From contig JAPNXP010000012.1 of assembly GCA_028753945.1 (NCBI GenBank), positions 124,001 to 188,000 on the forward strand: a stretch of DNA of 64,000 nucleotides. Direction: 5' to 3'. Shown piece by piece: positions 49,743-60,100 of the stretch (position 1 is the stretch's first letter; the number at the start of each line of letters is the position of its first letter). The notes below the pieces were generated by a model that was not told the origin of the DNA, did not search any database, and was given only the letters and a program-made list of their open reading frames with translations. The DNA is from Hexactinellida sp. DTS-2022 (lineage: Eukaryota > Porifera > Hexactinellida). Position numbers and translations under genes: made by a program.

Positions 49743-52148
49743 ATGTCTCGTAGCAGAGCAAAAGCCAAAGACGACGTTTCGACGCAAAATGATATAGAGT
49801 CAGAGGCCAGAACCCGTTCTATCCGATTTGTAAATCCGAAAGATAAGAATGGAGACTTTTTTACAGAGCTTTATGCTGAAGTGTATCCAGCTGATCCGAA
49901 AGGTTCCAGCAATTCAACGCAGAACCTGAAGCTAAAACTGTTCCATAAATCCTCTCTGCCTGGGCTAAAGAAGTTGAGACCTCACGAGGAGCCCCGTACA
50001 AATCCTGAACGGGGATGTCGTCGTAGAAAGGAAGACCATCAGCTGGTCAGTTATTCCGATGACGATGACAACGATGATAATGATGTAGACCCTTTCAATT
50101 TTACTTCAGATAAACCCATTATTAACAAATTCGCTACCCAGAAACACTTTAAGAGTATAAAATTTCTTGAGACAAACTCCCCATTCAAAAGCACAAACGA
50201 TAAAGCGATTACTCCCCTTACCTTCTACAATAAAACTAAGAGTCCCAAGACTTATCGTAGAATTGCAGCTGACACATCCAAGTCCAATGGTTCTAGGTTA
50301 AATCCATTGGCAATTCTCAAAGTCCCTTCCAATATTCCACCGGAGTCCACTCTAATCCCCCCTAGGAACAGATTCTCGGCTTTTAGCGGCTCGAACAGTG
50401 AGCCTTCTCCTCGCAGGGCAATACACAGAGAGACTAGAGTAGTAAAAATCAGGAGAAAGATTGAAAAAATGGAGACAATCGACTTGATCGACTGTGAAGA
50501 CTCTAACATGTCCGATTCCATGGAACCTGACTCCTCTAACAACTCTGAGGCTATCCCCTCCGCTCCTGCTGCGGACTACGAACCTGATCCGGATTTCCAG
50601 CTCCGTTACGATGACGATACAGACCCTCCTCCTATCTCCTTCGGGGACTACATGCACCAGACAAATGAAGTCACTGAGCAGTTAAAAATGGAAATAAAAT
50701 TCATACACTTTGGGTCTCTTAAGTGCACGCCTCTGGACTTACTTGAAGTTGATAGGGAATCTTTTAAACTGCATATAAAGATGCAGATTTGTGGAGATAC
50801 CTTAGAACAGCTCTTGAATATAGAAACAGGAAACATAGAGTTTGTGGAGTTGCACAAGCGAAGACGCTATGGCTATCTCCGCATAAAACCCAAAGAAGAC
50901 GCCTGTAACCAACTCTCGCATAACCTCAACCTGACTCCCGGGTATTACTTGAGCTACGGCAACAATCAACTCCAGAATAGTTTCATTACAATTGTGTTTG
51001 ATAATAGAAGCTACAACCTCTTCGAGACACACAATTCACTCAAAAGGATGTTTGATTTTCCTATTGGCCTGATTGAAAATGATAACTCCCGAATGGACTC
51101 TACTTCAGAAACAGGAGGAGAAGATCCTCAAAAAGTTGAATCTAAGTCTAATTCAAAGAACAGTTCAGCAAATATAACGCTTAGCTCTTCGGACAGCCCT
51201 GAGTACACAGAGGAAGTACTGGCGGGTAGGGACAAGGAACACTCGTATTGCGAACTAAAACGGGGCAATCGCAAGCCCCCAGAAGTTATCCAGGAGTTCA
51301 ATCAGCTGATTGAGAGCGAAACTGATAAGCTGCTCACCTACCCCGCGGTAGGACATTCTCGCAGGATCACAATAGACAAAGGTACTGTCAGCTGTTTGCA
51401 GCCCGAGATGTTCCTAAACGACATTATAATAGAGTTCTATCTGCTCTATATATACCACCAAATCCTATCACCTACTCAGAGAGATCAGGTGCACATTTTC
51501 AACACTTTCTTTTACACCAAACTTACGAACAACTTACATTCAAAACTAGATTCTCAAAATATGCAGGAAAAGCATAGTCTCGTTTCTAAATGGACAAAGA
51601 ATGTTGATCTCTTTGAGAAAGATTTTATTCTAATTCCAATCCATGACCACGCCCATTGGCTGCTCGCTATCATTTGCTATCCCAGTCTGGCCGGAAGAGA
51701 CCTTGTTATCCTGCAAGAGGACGAAGCCATTGACTTGGAGCTATCGGGGACCAGTAGGAGCCTCCGAAGGAAGAAGACTGTCGAGAAACTGGCATGCATC
51801 CTAATATTCGACTCGTTAGCCATCAAACGGAATGACGTCATAACCAACCTCAGGTTCTACCTGCAGGCGGAATGGGACGCTCGGTTCAAGTCACGAGGTC
51901 CGTATACCTGTACGAATAGCACAGTGGTTGGCCATCATCCCAGACTCCCCATGCAGCCGAATAGCTCCGACTGCGGCCTCTTCGTGATGCAATATGCAGA
52001 AAGCTTCTTCACGGATTCTCTTCACGATTTCTCATTTCCTGTGAAACTGGAGAATTGGTTCTCGTTAGATGAAATTAAACACAAAAGGAATGTTGTAATA
52101 AAATTGATTTTTGACTTATCAACGAACGAAAATTACAAACAAATGTAG
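49743..52148 (+). CDS. SENP6/7-type SUMO protease (Ulp2-like)
   Basis: 801 residues, intronless; the start is the ATG at 49743 (MSRSRAKAKDD), not the earlier TTG. SENP6/7 enzymes trim poly-SUMO2/3 chains in the nucleus. The N-terminal two-thirds is charged and mostly disordered, with a PH-like central block (residues about 310-440) as in Ulp2/SENP6 relatives. The C-terminal peptidase C48 domain begins VSCLQPEMFLNDIIIEFYL (the SENP6/7 form). The triad is His 638 in HDHAHWLLAI, Asp 690 in LIFDSLA and Cys 744 in NSSDCGLFVMQY, with the oxyanion Gln in LPMQP. An insertion of about 30 residues between His and Asp (charged, RSLRRKK) resembles the loop insertions of SENP6/7. Nucleotide composition is less GC-rich than that of its neighbours. 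Confidence 0.9.
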   Translation: MSRSRAKAKDDVSTQNDIESEARTRSIRFVNPKDKNGDFFTELYAEVYPADPKGSSNSTQNLKLKLFHKSSLPGLKKLRPHEEPRTNPERGCRRRKEDHQLVSYSDDDDNDDNDVDPFNFTSDKPIINKFATQKHFKSIKFLETNSPFKSTNDKAITPLTFYNKTKSPKTYRRIAADTSKSNGSRLNPLAILKVPSNIPPESTLIPPRNRFSAFSGSNSEPSPRRAIHRETRVVKIRRKIEKMETIDLIDCEDSNMSDSMEPDSSNNSEAIPSAPAADYEPDPDFQLRYDDDTDPPPISFGDYMHQTNEVTEQLKMEIKFIHFGSLKCTPLDLLEVDRESFKLHIKMQICGDTLEQLLNIETGNIEFVELHKRRRYGYLRIKPKEDACNQLSHNLNLTPGYYLSYGNNQLQNSFITIVFDNRSYNLFETHNSLKRMFDFPIGLIENDNSRMDSTSETGGEDPQKVESKSNSKNSSANITLSSSDSPEYTEEVLAGRDKEHSYCELKRGNRKPPEVIQEFNQLIESETDKLLTYPAVGHSRRITIDKGTVSCLQPEMFLNDIIIEFYLLYIYHQILSPTQRDQVHIFNTFFYTKLTNNLHSKLDSQNMQEKHSLVSKWTKNVDLFEKDFILIPIHDHAHWLLAIICYPSLAGRDLVILQEDEAIDLELSGTSRSLRRKKTVEKLACILIFDSLAIKRNDVITNLRFYLQAEWDARFKSRGPYTCTNSTVVGHHPRLPMQPNSSDCGLFVMQYAESFFTDSLHDFSFPVKLENWFSLDEIKHKRNVVIKLIFDLSTNENYKQM

Positions 52149-52604
52149 TTTATACATTTCAGATTAATAATTTTCATCCTTGCAATAATTTGAGCAATCT
52201 CACTTCAAAAATTTATTTCATGTGATTAGTCGCAGCTAGTGCAGTATTTCATATTTCAAGTCAATAACTATCTCCTGAAACAGATCGATTTTACTCTTTA
52301 TTATTGTTGTATTGTATACTTTGCCAATGAAAGCCTCGATCGGACAATTAACTATTCCATTAGCCAACACTGAATAATTTGTTTCAGCAATTCGAGTATC
52401 AGTTACAGTAGAGTAGATACTCCCTGGACTATGCTCATTCTATTGAACAGATTCAGCTGCATTAAATTAGGTGCATTCTATGATAGAATCAGTGCATTAG
52501 TGTGTTGTGGTTAATCTCGTTGGCTTCAGGTTGCCCTATGCCATCTCTTCTATATTATGTTTTAATTCCTAACTGGTACTTAGGATTGTTTAGTTTTTGC
52601 CAAA
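52149..52604. other. SENP6/7 / WDR91 intergenic region
   Basis: 456 bp, AT-rich, without ORF or structural RNA recognised. Two acceptor-like sites, CTTAG (52579-52583) and GTTTAG (52588-52593), lie shortly before the WDR91 ATG. Confidence 0.5.
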
Positions 52605-55227
52605 ATGACAACTGGTGAGCAAATATCAGACGCGTTTTGCGCGAGCGAATACGTGGAGGATCTGATCAAGGATTATTTATATTTCCGCGGATACACTGCA
52701 ACACTTAAGGCTCTGGAGAGCGACCAGAAGAACAGCAGAGACAAGTTCCTACAACCCGCCAAGATAATTCGAGAAATTCAGAACCTGATTGACACCCACG
52801 ACCTAAGCGGGCTGCGGGATTACTGGAGCTACCTGGACAAGCAGTTCTTCAGTCGCCTGGAAAGGGACCACTTGGAAGTGATGCGGAAGATCGAGACAGG
52901 AGTCCTACGACTCTACCTGACCTCTGCTATCAGAGAGGGAAAGAAAGAGCGAGTAAGTTAAGGTACTAGCTAACTTCACCTTTAATTATTCCGCGAGTTT
53001 AGCTTCCTATATTTGTAGGTAAACGAGTTCTTTGAGATGCTAGCTTCAGACCTGCATCAGCTGCCAGAGTGGAAGGACTGGTTCGCAGTTCCCTATATAA
53101 AGGGCATACAGGAGCATCCCAAATTCGGCCGTTACTTCGGCAAGGCTTACCTCGAGAAGGTGATGGTGTCCTTACACAATTTCATCAGCACTATTCTCTC
53201 CTACATGCCGAAACCTATCCTACTGAGATTCGAGGAAGAACTCTCAAAGAGCAAGTAAGTAAGGAATAACTAATTAGTTATCTCGCATTGTGATAATGTC
53301 CTGTTTGTACACAGACGCATATTGAAGGATAATGATCTCCTGGTGCAGCAGTTGTCCCAAGCCAACTCCGAGAGGCGCTCCATAGAAGAACAGATTCAGA
53401 AACTCAAAACCCAATCCACTGACAAAGATAAACAGTTAGAGCAGCTCAAGAAACAGCTAAAGTTTTTAGTTGTCACCAAACCCCCACAACCCCAGCCAGT
53501 TGGGAGTGCGATAGAGAACACCTCCGACCCTCTCACCCGTCTCAAAGTTGAATCTCCCAGCAGACCTCTGTCGATGGGCTCAGAGCCGAGAGACAACCCC
53601 GTCCAACACTCTCTGCCTCCCAAGTAAGCTTCCTACTCACTAGCGATGGAATCCTGATTGAGACAGTGCTATATTTGTAGATTCTCACATAACAAGTATT
53701 ACCAAGCTGTCACAGCGTCTTCCTACGTAGTTCCCGATGTGGCGGATGAAAATGGAGATCTCCTATCTCCCATCTCTCCCGATACTTTATTCGATCAGCC
53801 GACCTCTCCCCAGGCAGAAGAATCTATTGGAAGTCCAGTTCCTACTCTCCCAACAGATTTAGGTGAGCTTAGCTTACATTGCTAAATGGATCCCAGATAT
53901 GTTCTGTACTATTTTGTTTATTTCCTTAGATTCAACTCTCACTCGTAAATACACAATGAATACTGATAAGAACTTGATTACCTTCTACAACTGCGACCAG
54001 CTGGACGAGGCTCCTTTCCTGTTCCTCTCTCGCGAGCAGTACACAGGACACGGGTCTCCTCTCACGCACTGTAAGGTGGCACCAGGGGGCTTGTCTGTGG
54101 CCTCAGCTGACTCGAAGGGGGGCCTGAGGGTGTGGGAGTTTGGAGAGCGAATACATGAGGTCTACAGGGTTAACTGCAGCAGCTTCCAGGTGCTATCCTT
54201 GGAATGGGAAAGCAAGTATGCGAAGTCACTTTTTGTTGGTGGGAATCATTGTAAGTCCAGAAGGCCATATACTTAGGTATACCGTATACGCATACATTTT
54301 ATACGAATATTTATTTAGCTAAAGTTCAGCTGTACTCTATTACAAACAGAAAACTCCAACATGAGCTGGAGCTAAATGAGCACTACCCCCGGGTCCTATC
54401 GATTGCCTGCCATCCGATTAACAACTCGTTTGTACTCGCCTGTTCAGAAACAGTCACTAGATGCAGTGAGATAGCGTTTGGTCCCAAGCGCAACTCAATC
54501 AAGTCCACCATCTCTTTAGTCGACCAGCACCGTCTCGGCACCCTCACTATTTGGGACTGGAAAACGCTAAAAATGGCTTCTCGCATTGAGGTGCAACCTC
54601 GTCCGTTTTCGATAACAACTACGTCATTTAACCACAACGGCAACCTGCTGCTTACAGGCGGTGTAGACGGGATGGTGAGGCTGTACGACCTGTCCAACCA
54701 GGGATGCATAATGGGATGGCATGCACACTCAGGCGAAGTAAGCATTTTCATTTTCTAATATAAGTAGACAACTTATAAATCGTTTATCCGTTTATTATCA
54801 CTTCTTATAGGTGAACAACTTATTGTTCTCCAATGATGAGAATTCGATGTACTCCATGGGCAGTGATGGCAAGTTCACTCAGTGGTCGATACACAACATG
54901 GGACAACGACTGCAGGACATTCCCGTAGAGGTGGACGCCTGCATCCCACACTTGGTCATGGGCAAGGGGACACAGAAGCCGGCTGACATGGCGGTTGGCA
55001 AACTGTTCGCGTTTGATAGCGACAGTGAGCATGTTTTGACGTGTGGAAATCCGCGTGCCCATGTGTATAACATTGTACGCTCCGCTCCCGTAGAGCACGT
55101 GCTGTCTATTGGCGGACACGACGCAGTGGTCACCTGTGTCGACTGGTGCGGGTCTCAAAACTGCTGCTCTTGCATCACTGGCTCCGCAGATGGTAATATC
55201 AATGTCACAACCCTACTCAGACAGTAA
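52605..55227 (+). CDS. WDR91: WDR91, Rab7/PI3P regulator with LisH and WD repeats
   Basis: Seven exons: 52605-52952, 53019-53254, 53315-53623, 53681-53862, 53930-54250, 54319-54737 and 54811-55227. WDR91 is a Rab7 effector that restrains PI3P production so that early endosomes can mature. Seen: a LisH-like N-terminus (YVEDLIKDYLYFRGYTATLKAL) then LRDYWSYLDKQFFSRLE; LPEWKDWF and VSLHNFISTI as in human; a short coiled coil (about 53325-53470); a disordered Ser/Pro linker shorter than in vertebrates; and a C-terminal WD40 propeller with GNLLLTGGVDGMVRLYDL, MGWHAHSGEV and YSMGSDGKFTQWSIH, ending NVTTLLRQ (human KLTTLLAHKA). Introns are 57-73 bp. Vertebrate WDR91 is about 750 residues; this one is about 740. 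Confidence 0.94.
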
Positions 55228-55685
55228 CAGCTCTATGGGCACGTTTAAGGTTAGGCCGTATAGTATTGTAAATTATATTGTGCTTATTACTTGTACATTT
55301 AGATGTTTATTTTGAATTAATTATTCACTAATTGCTTTCGTTATACACTAATAATATTTATGGTTGAATTTACATAAATCTCATAATTATATTTGTAATT
55401 AAAACCAATTTAATTTCAAATGCTGCCTCCATATGTCCAGGTATATAATGACGATTCAGTTTAATTTATTCTACTTATGATATCTACTCCGTACCTGCGC
55501 GTATATACTAATTACCTTTGGTACCACACTAGCTTTTGAGAAATGAATATGCAAATTGGATATGTCGCTTAGTGAGTTGCGATCTCCAACCACGATCTGG
55601 AATTGTATTATTTCAGCTTGAGTTGCTTGTACTATAAATAAGTTCTGTATAACTTGAACAATAAATTCCTTTTCATTTCTTAAAG
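55228..55685. other. WDR91 / DRAM-like intergenic region
   Basis: 458 bp, AT-rich. It ends with AATAAA (55660-55665), then a pyrimidine tract and TTAAAG (AG 55684-55685) right against the next ATG. This poly(A)-signal-then-acceptor order resembles an operon junction. Confidence 0.5.
55660..55685 (+). promoter_or_regulatory. Poly(A) signal followed by acceptor-like tract before the DRAM-like ATG
   Basis: AATAAA at 55660-55665, then CCTTTTCATTTCTTAAAG ending at 55685, with the ATG at 55686. Pyrimidine-rich and of normal acceptor shape. Proposed as a trans-splice site or the end of a 5' UTR intron; not proven. Confidence 0.45.
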
Positions 55686-56741
55686 ATGCTTTCTTCTGCT
55701 AGAGACGATAAACTTTTCACTTTATCTCATCTATGGGTACCCATTGCTTTTGGTTTTTTATTCGCGCTAGCCGCATTTGGGGGTCTGTTCGGTGCCTCTT
55801 ATGGTCTGCAGTTGCTCAATTGCCCTGTCGTATTCTTAAGCAACTTAGCCGATAACTTCCTCAGCCGTAGTCTGTTCACTTACTTTATCACAATAGCCGG
55901 AGTGCTATACGCCCTGTCGATATTCATACACTATTTGGATATGAAGTTGCGTCTCAAGTGGGACATCCCAGAAGGTGATATCGGGAAGTATGTCTGTATT
56001 AACAAAGTTAGTTTTATGTGTGGAATTATTTCAATGCTTGGGATGATCGGAACTGCCTCATTTCCATTTACAGGGATGCCAGTGGTCCATTCCTTGTACT
56101 TCACAAACAATACAAATCTAACTACTGCTTACATCAACTCAACCGTTAATTGTATACATCTGATCCACGTTGCCTTTGGGTATTTAGGTTTCTTCTGTTA
56201 CGCCTGGTTAGTTTTAATCCTCAATGTCCGCACTCGCTGTTCTTATAGCGCTTCTTGTCGTTCCTGTTTCCTCTTTTTCCAATCATTTTTGGTTATTTTG
56301 TTGACGATCTTTGGAAATTTTACTATCATCGCCATGATCCTTATGTCCGTGTTTTATGAAATGCAACCATGGACAATTTCAAATGCCCGTCCTGAATGCT
56401 GGATTGAAGACTCACTCGGCTACTACTCCCACATCACTGCTATAATTTCCCAGTACATATCTACATCTTGTATAATGTTGTTTCCTTTGACTCTCATTCC
56501 TCCCCTCGTCAATAAGCTCCTCTCCATTTCCCTCGAAGAACCGACCTCCTACTCCACTGGCACCCAGCGGCCGCCTGAAAATGAAACGTTTTCCCCTAGC
56601 AATATTAATGGCGAAATTAACCAAATCACCGCTACCCGGAGAGATAGACTATCTGAGAGTTCTGATGTGCTCTTTGGCAACAGCAACGTTGGATCTCAGT
56701 CCGATTCTCTATTTGACCTTTACAAAGAAACTAACCTATAA
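55686..56741 (+). CDS. Frag1/DRAM/TMEM150 family membrane protein
   Basis: 351 residues with six predicted transmembrane helices (about residues 16-40, 60-83, 107-130, 158-183, 197-222 and 245-275). The arrangement and the motifs VSFMCGIISMLGMIGTASF and YYSHITAIISQY place it in the Frag1/DRAM/Sfk1 (Pfam DRAM) family. This includes DRAM1/2 (lysosomal autophagy regulators) and TMEM150 (plasma-membrane PI4-kinase regulators); I cannot choose between them. Sequons NNTN and INST lie in a lumenal/extracellular loop. The C-terminal tail is polar and Ser/Asn-rich. Intronless. Less GC-rich than most neighbours. Confidence 0.78.
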   Translation: MLSSARDDKLFTLSHLWVPIAFGFLFALAAFGGLFGASYGLQLLNCPVVFLSNLADNFLSRSLFTYFITIAGVLYALSIFIHYLDMKLRLKWDIPEGDIGKYVCINKVSFMCGIISMLGMIGTASFPFTGMPVVHSLYFTNNTNLTTAYINSTVNCIHLIHVAFGYLGFFCYAWLVLILNVRTRCSYSASCRSCFLFFQSFLVILLTIFGNFTIIAMILMSVFYEMQPWTISNARPECWIEDSLGYYSHITAIISQYISTSCIMLFPLTLIPPLVNKLLSISLEEPTSYSTGTQRPPENETFSPSNINGEINQITATRRDRLSESSDVLFGNSNVGSQSDSLFDLYKETNL

Positions 56742-57139
56742 TGAGAGACACTGTACACACTGCACTGTTGACATTAAAATGCATTAAAGAGATTATACGA
56801 TCCGTTCACTTCAATCTACATATATGGCTCGTTTATCCATCATTTGTACCTCTATTATTTCATTATTTATTTATTTATTTGTTTATTTATTTATTGTGTA
56901 AGATAAAGTATTATAATATTTTGTCTGCTCATTAAATATTCCTATCAACAAACTTGCAGCGAGGGGGAACAAAAATGAATTTAATTTTGACTAATAAAAT
57001 CTTATACAGTATATGTCATCAATTCTGAACCTTTGCTGTCACATTTGACAATTTCTGGCATGGATTTGTATCCTTTAATTTACAATCCTAATGAAAACGC
57101 TGCTGTTTAATGGATTTCCTAAGTTCTAGCCTATTTAGA
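56742..57139. other. DRAM-like / BRPF intergenic region
   Basis: 398 bp, AT-rich, holding the TTTA repeat described separately. No gene recognised. Confidence 0.5.
56861..56896 (+). repeat. (ATTT)n simple repeat / AU-rich element
   Basis: About nine consecutive TTTA units with one G interruption in the probable 3' UTR of the DRAM-like gene. Overlapping AUUUA pentamers are typical of mRNA-destabilising AU-rich elements, although a simple repeat in AT-rich DNA could be neutral. Confidence 0.75.
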
Positions 57140-60100
57140 ATGTCAGTTAATTCTATCGGCCCGTGTAACTCCTTCTCCGCAGAGGCCAATGACGCGTCCT
57201 CTGTCAGCTCAGAGATTCCCCCTTATAGCCTAGACAACACTGCAATCCCAAAGTGCATTAAGAATAGCGTAGAACTAGATAGGGAGGATTTGAGTGGCCT
57301 ATCAGACCACAATGGCGGTACCCTGTGCCAGGCGTCTGCTAATACCTCTTGTCTTGACATCTCAGGAAACTATTTTAACACACCAACTGGGACAGGCGAG
57401 ACAAAGGTTAAACTTAAAAGAGGCAGAAGACCAAAATGCCAGGAGCCAAAGGGGTCAATCTCGGGGCCATTCTTCATTCCGTTGAGGGACCAGATCAGTG
57501 AGATATCGCGGTCTTTCCGTGAGCAGCCGGGGCCGCCTTATCGCTGTCCCCTCTGCCTCAAGATTTATTTCAGTTACTCGGGCGTTATGTACCATTTGAG
57601 AAATAACACCCATTCCGAAGCGGCTATTCTGGAGAACAGGAAGAAGATGGCCAGAGGCAGGCGGCGGACCAAGAGCAGCGCCGAGGGACAGAAATTCGCA
57701 GAAGTGGAAATTGAAGATGAATTATACAGACTTTCCTTCGAAAAAATGATATTTTTCGAGGTAACCGATGTCCCGCCTTCCCCTCACCCACAAAATTTAA
57801 GTCCTAAAAAAAGTAAGATTTGTCCTCCCAAAGAAACATCGCCCGCTAAGAACTCTCCCAAGGCTCTTCGCGGCCAGTACTCCCCCGAGAAGGGCCCGCC
57901 TCCCGAGGCTAGCTTCCGGTCTGTGGCAGAGCGGGACCACATACGACAGGGCGTTACGATGCCTCTTAACTACATTCAGTACATCGAGAAGACACCGGAA
58001 GACATGGCTCTCTTCATTGAGTACGAAATGGATGAGGAGGATATTGCCTGGCTGTCACTGATTAATGACAAGCGGCAAGCGGAGGAACTGCCATCCGTCT
58101 CATTCGATATATTCGAGCTTGTTATGGATAGTTTTGAGAAGGTAGAAAGTGCAGTGTTGATTTATTTATGTTAATTAACCGTATCTTGTTATAGTTCTGT
58201 GTGTTCGAGACTTCTGCAGATGGGAAAGTTCCGACTCAAAACAGCTTCGACCCTCTTAACAATATAGACGAGAACGCAGTCTGCTCGATCTGTAGCGATG
58301 GAGAAGCTCAGAATACGAACATGATTCTGTTCTGTGACATGTGCAACATTCCAGTGCACCAAGAGTGCTACGGAGTTCCTTACATCCCAGAAGGCCAATG
58401 GCTTTGTAGGTTGGCTAAGGCTCTTCTCCAATTCTTTACATTAAGCCCATCAAATTGTACCCTATTCTGAATTCAATTAATCATGACTCTGTCTAGGTAG
58501 ACGCTGCCAGCTCTCTCCCTCGTGTGGAGTGGACTGTGTGCTCTGTCCCAACAAGTCTGGTGCCTTCAAGCAGACGGATGATGGCCGCTGGTCGCACGTT
58601 ATCTGCGCTCTCTGGATTCCAGAAGTCCAGTTTGCAAACCCAGTCTTCTTAGAGCCCATCGACGGTCTTAAGAACATACCCCCCGCCCGATGGAAGCTGC
58701 TGTGCTACGTCTGTGGCCAGAAGGGACCCTGCATTCAGTGCAGCAGACAGAACTGCTACCTGGCTTTCCACGTGAGCTGTGCCCAGGATAGCAGTCTGTA
58801 CATGCGCATAGAGGCACTTGATGAGGTAGGGGGCACCCTGAGGAAACTGGCTTATTGCGTCAACCACGGACCCGACGGGATTCAGAAGAGAGGGAGAAAG
58901 AAGACCCCGAGGAAAGTAAGCGAAGCGAAAGATGGTAAGCAAGGGTCAGGACAGAAAAAGAAAGATGAACCAAGAGGTGTCGGTAGACCAAAGAAACAAC
59001 AAAACATCCCTCTCCCTCTCCCCACCATTAGCGTGCCAAAAGTGCCAGATGCCAAGTATGTATATTCCTTTTACGGCTAACTAATCGATTGTGCTATTTA
59101 TACGTCCAATTAGGTTCCTAGACATTGTACAGAAAGTGGAGCTGCCGGACAAGGAAGATATTGTGGCTAAAATGAAGCATTACTGGGTGTTGAAGAGACA
59201 CATGCGGAACGGAGTCCCTCTCATCAGAAGGCTGGCGACGAGCACGCAGCAGAAACTTAGTCATCAGGTGGGAACACACATTAGTGTATTGATGTCTTAT
59301 AACACACATTAGTTGTATTGATGTCTTATACTTATATGTTTGTGTTGTAGGACCTGAGTATCGAAGAATTGACAGAATTGAAAGAGAAATACGTTCTCCT
59401 CAGACGGGTAAGGACAGACTTAGAGAAAGTGCGCATGTTAGTCCAACTAACTTATAAAAGGGAAAAGGTGAAGAGAGAGAAGGTAATACACCGCCTGTAT
59501 GTCTCAGTTAGAGTTTTCCCCACGGTATAGTAAGACAGGGATAACTGTAATCATCATAGACAACCTTACCCTCAATCGGTCTCCTTATGGCTCTATTCAC
59601 CCGCTATTAATATTGGTTGGGTTACATATTTAATGGAGTATATCTTAGGCTAGAGTCCTCTACCAATCTGTTGAGGTACAGCTGGCCCCTCTCCACAGAC
59701 TCATGTCGCTCGTTCTTGAAATGTTGATAGAGAGAGATGTCGCGAAGATATTCACCCAACCAGTAAACACACAGGACGTATGTACTTGTAGATATTAGTT
59801 GTTCTCTCTTCTTGGGGCCTTAATGATCCAATGCTATAGGTGCCAGATTACGGCCAAGTTGTGAAAGAACCAATCGACATATCTATTGTAAAAAAGAATT
59901 TGGAGAACTTCGAATACACAGACGTGGAATTGTTCACAAAGGATATCCATAGAATTTGGGCGAATGCGAAGTCTTACAACTCTGAGGAATCTGTTTACAC
60001 GCGAGCTGCTAACCGAATGGAGAAGTTGACTGACATGCTTTTCAGTTGGCTTGACAAAAAGTCAAAAGAAATTAATGTTGATTCCAAAACAGGATTTCTT

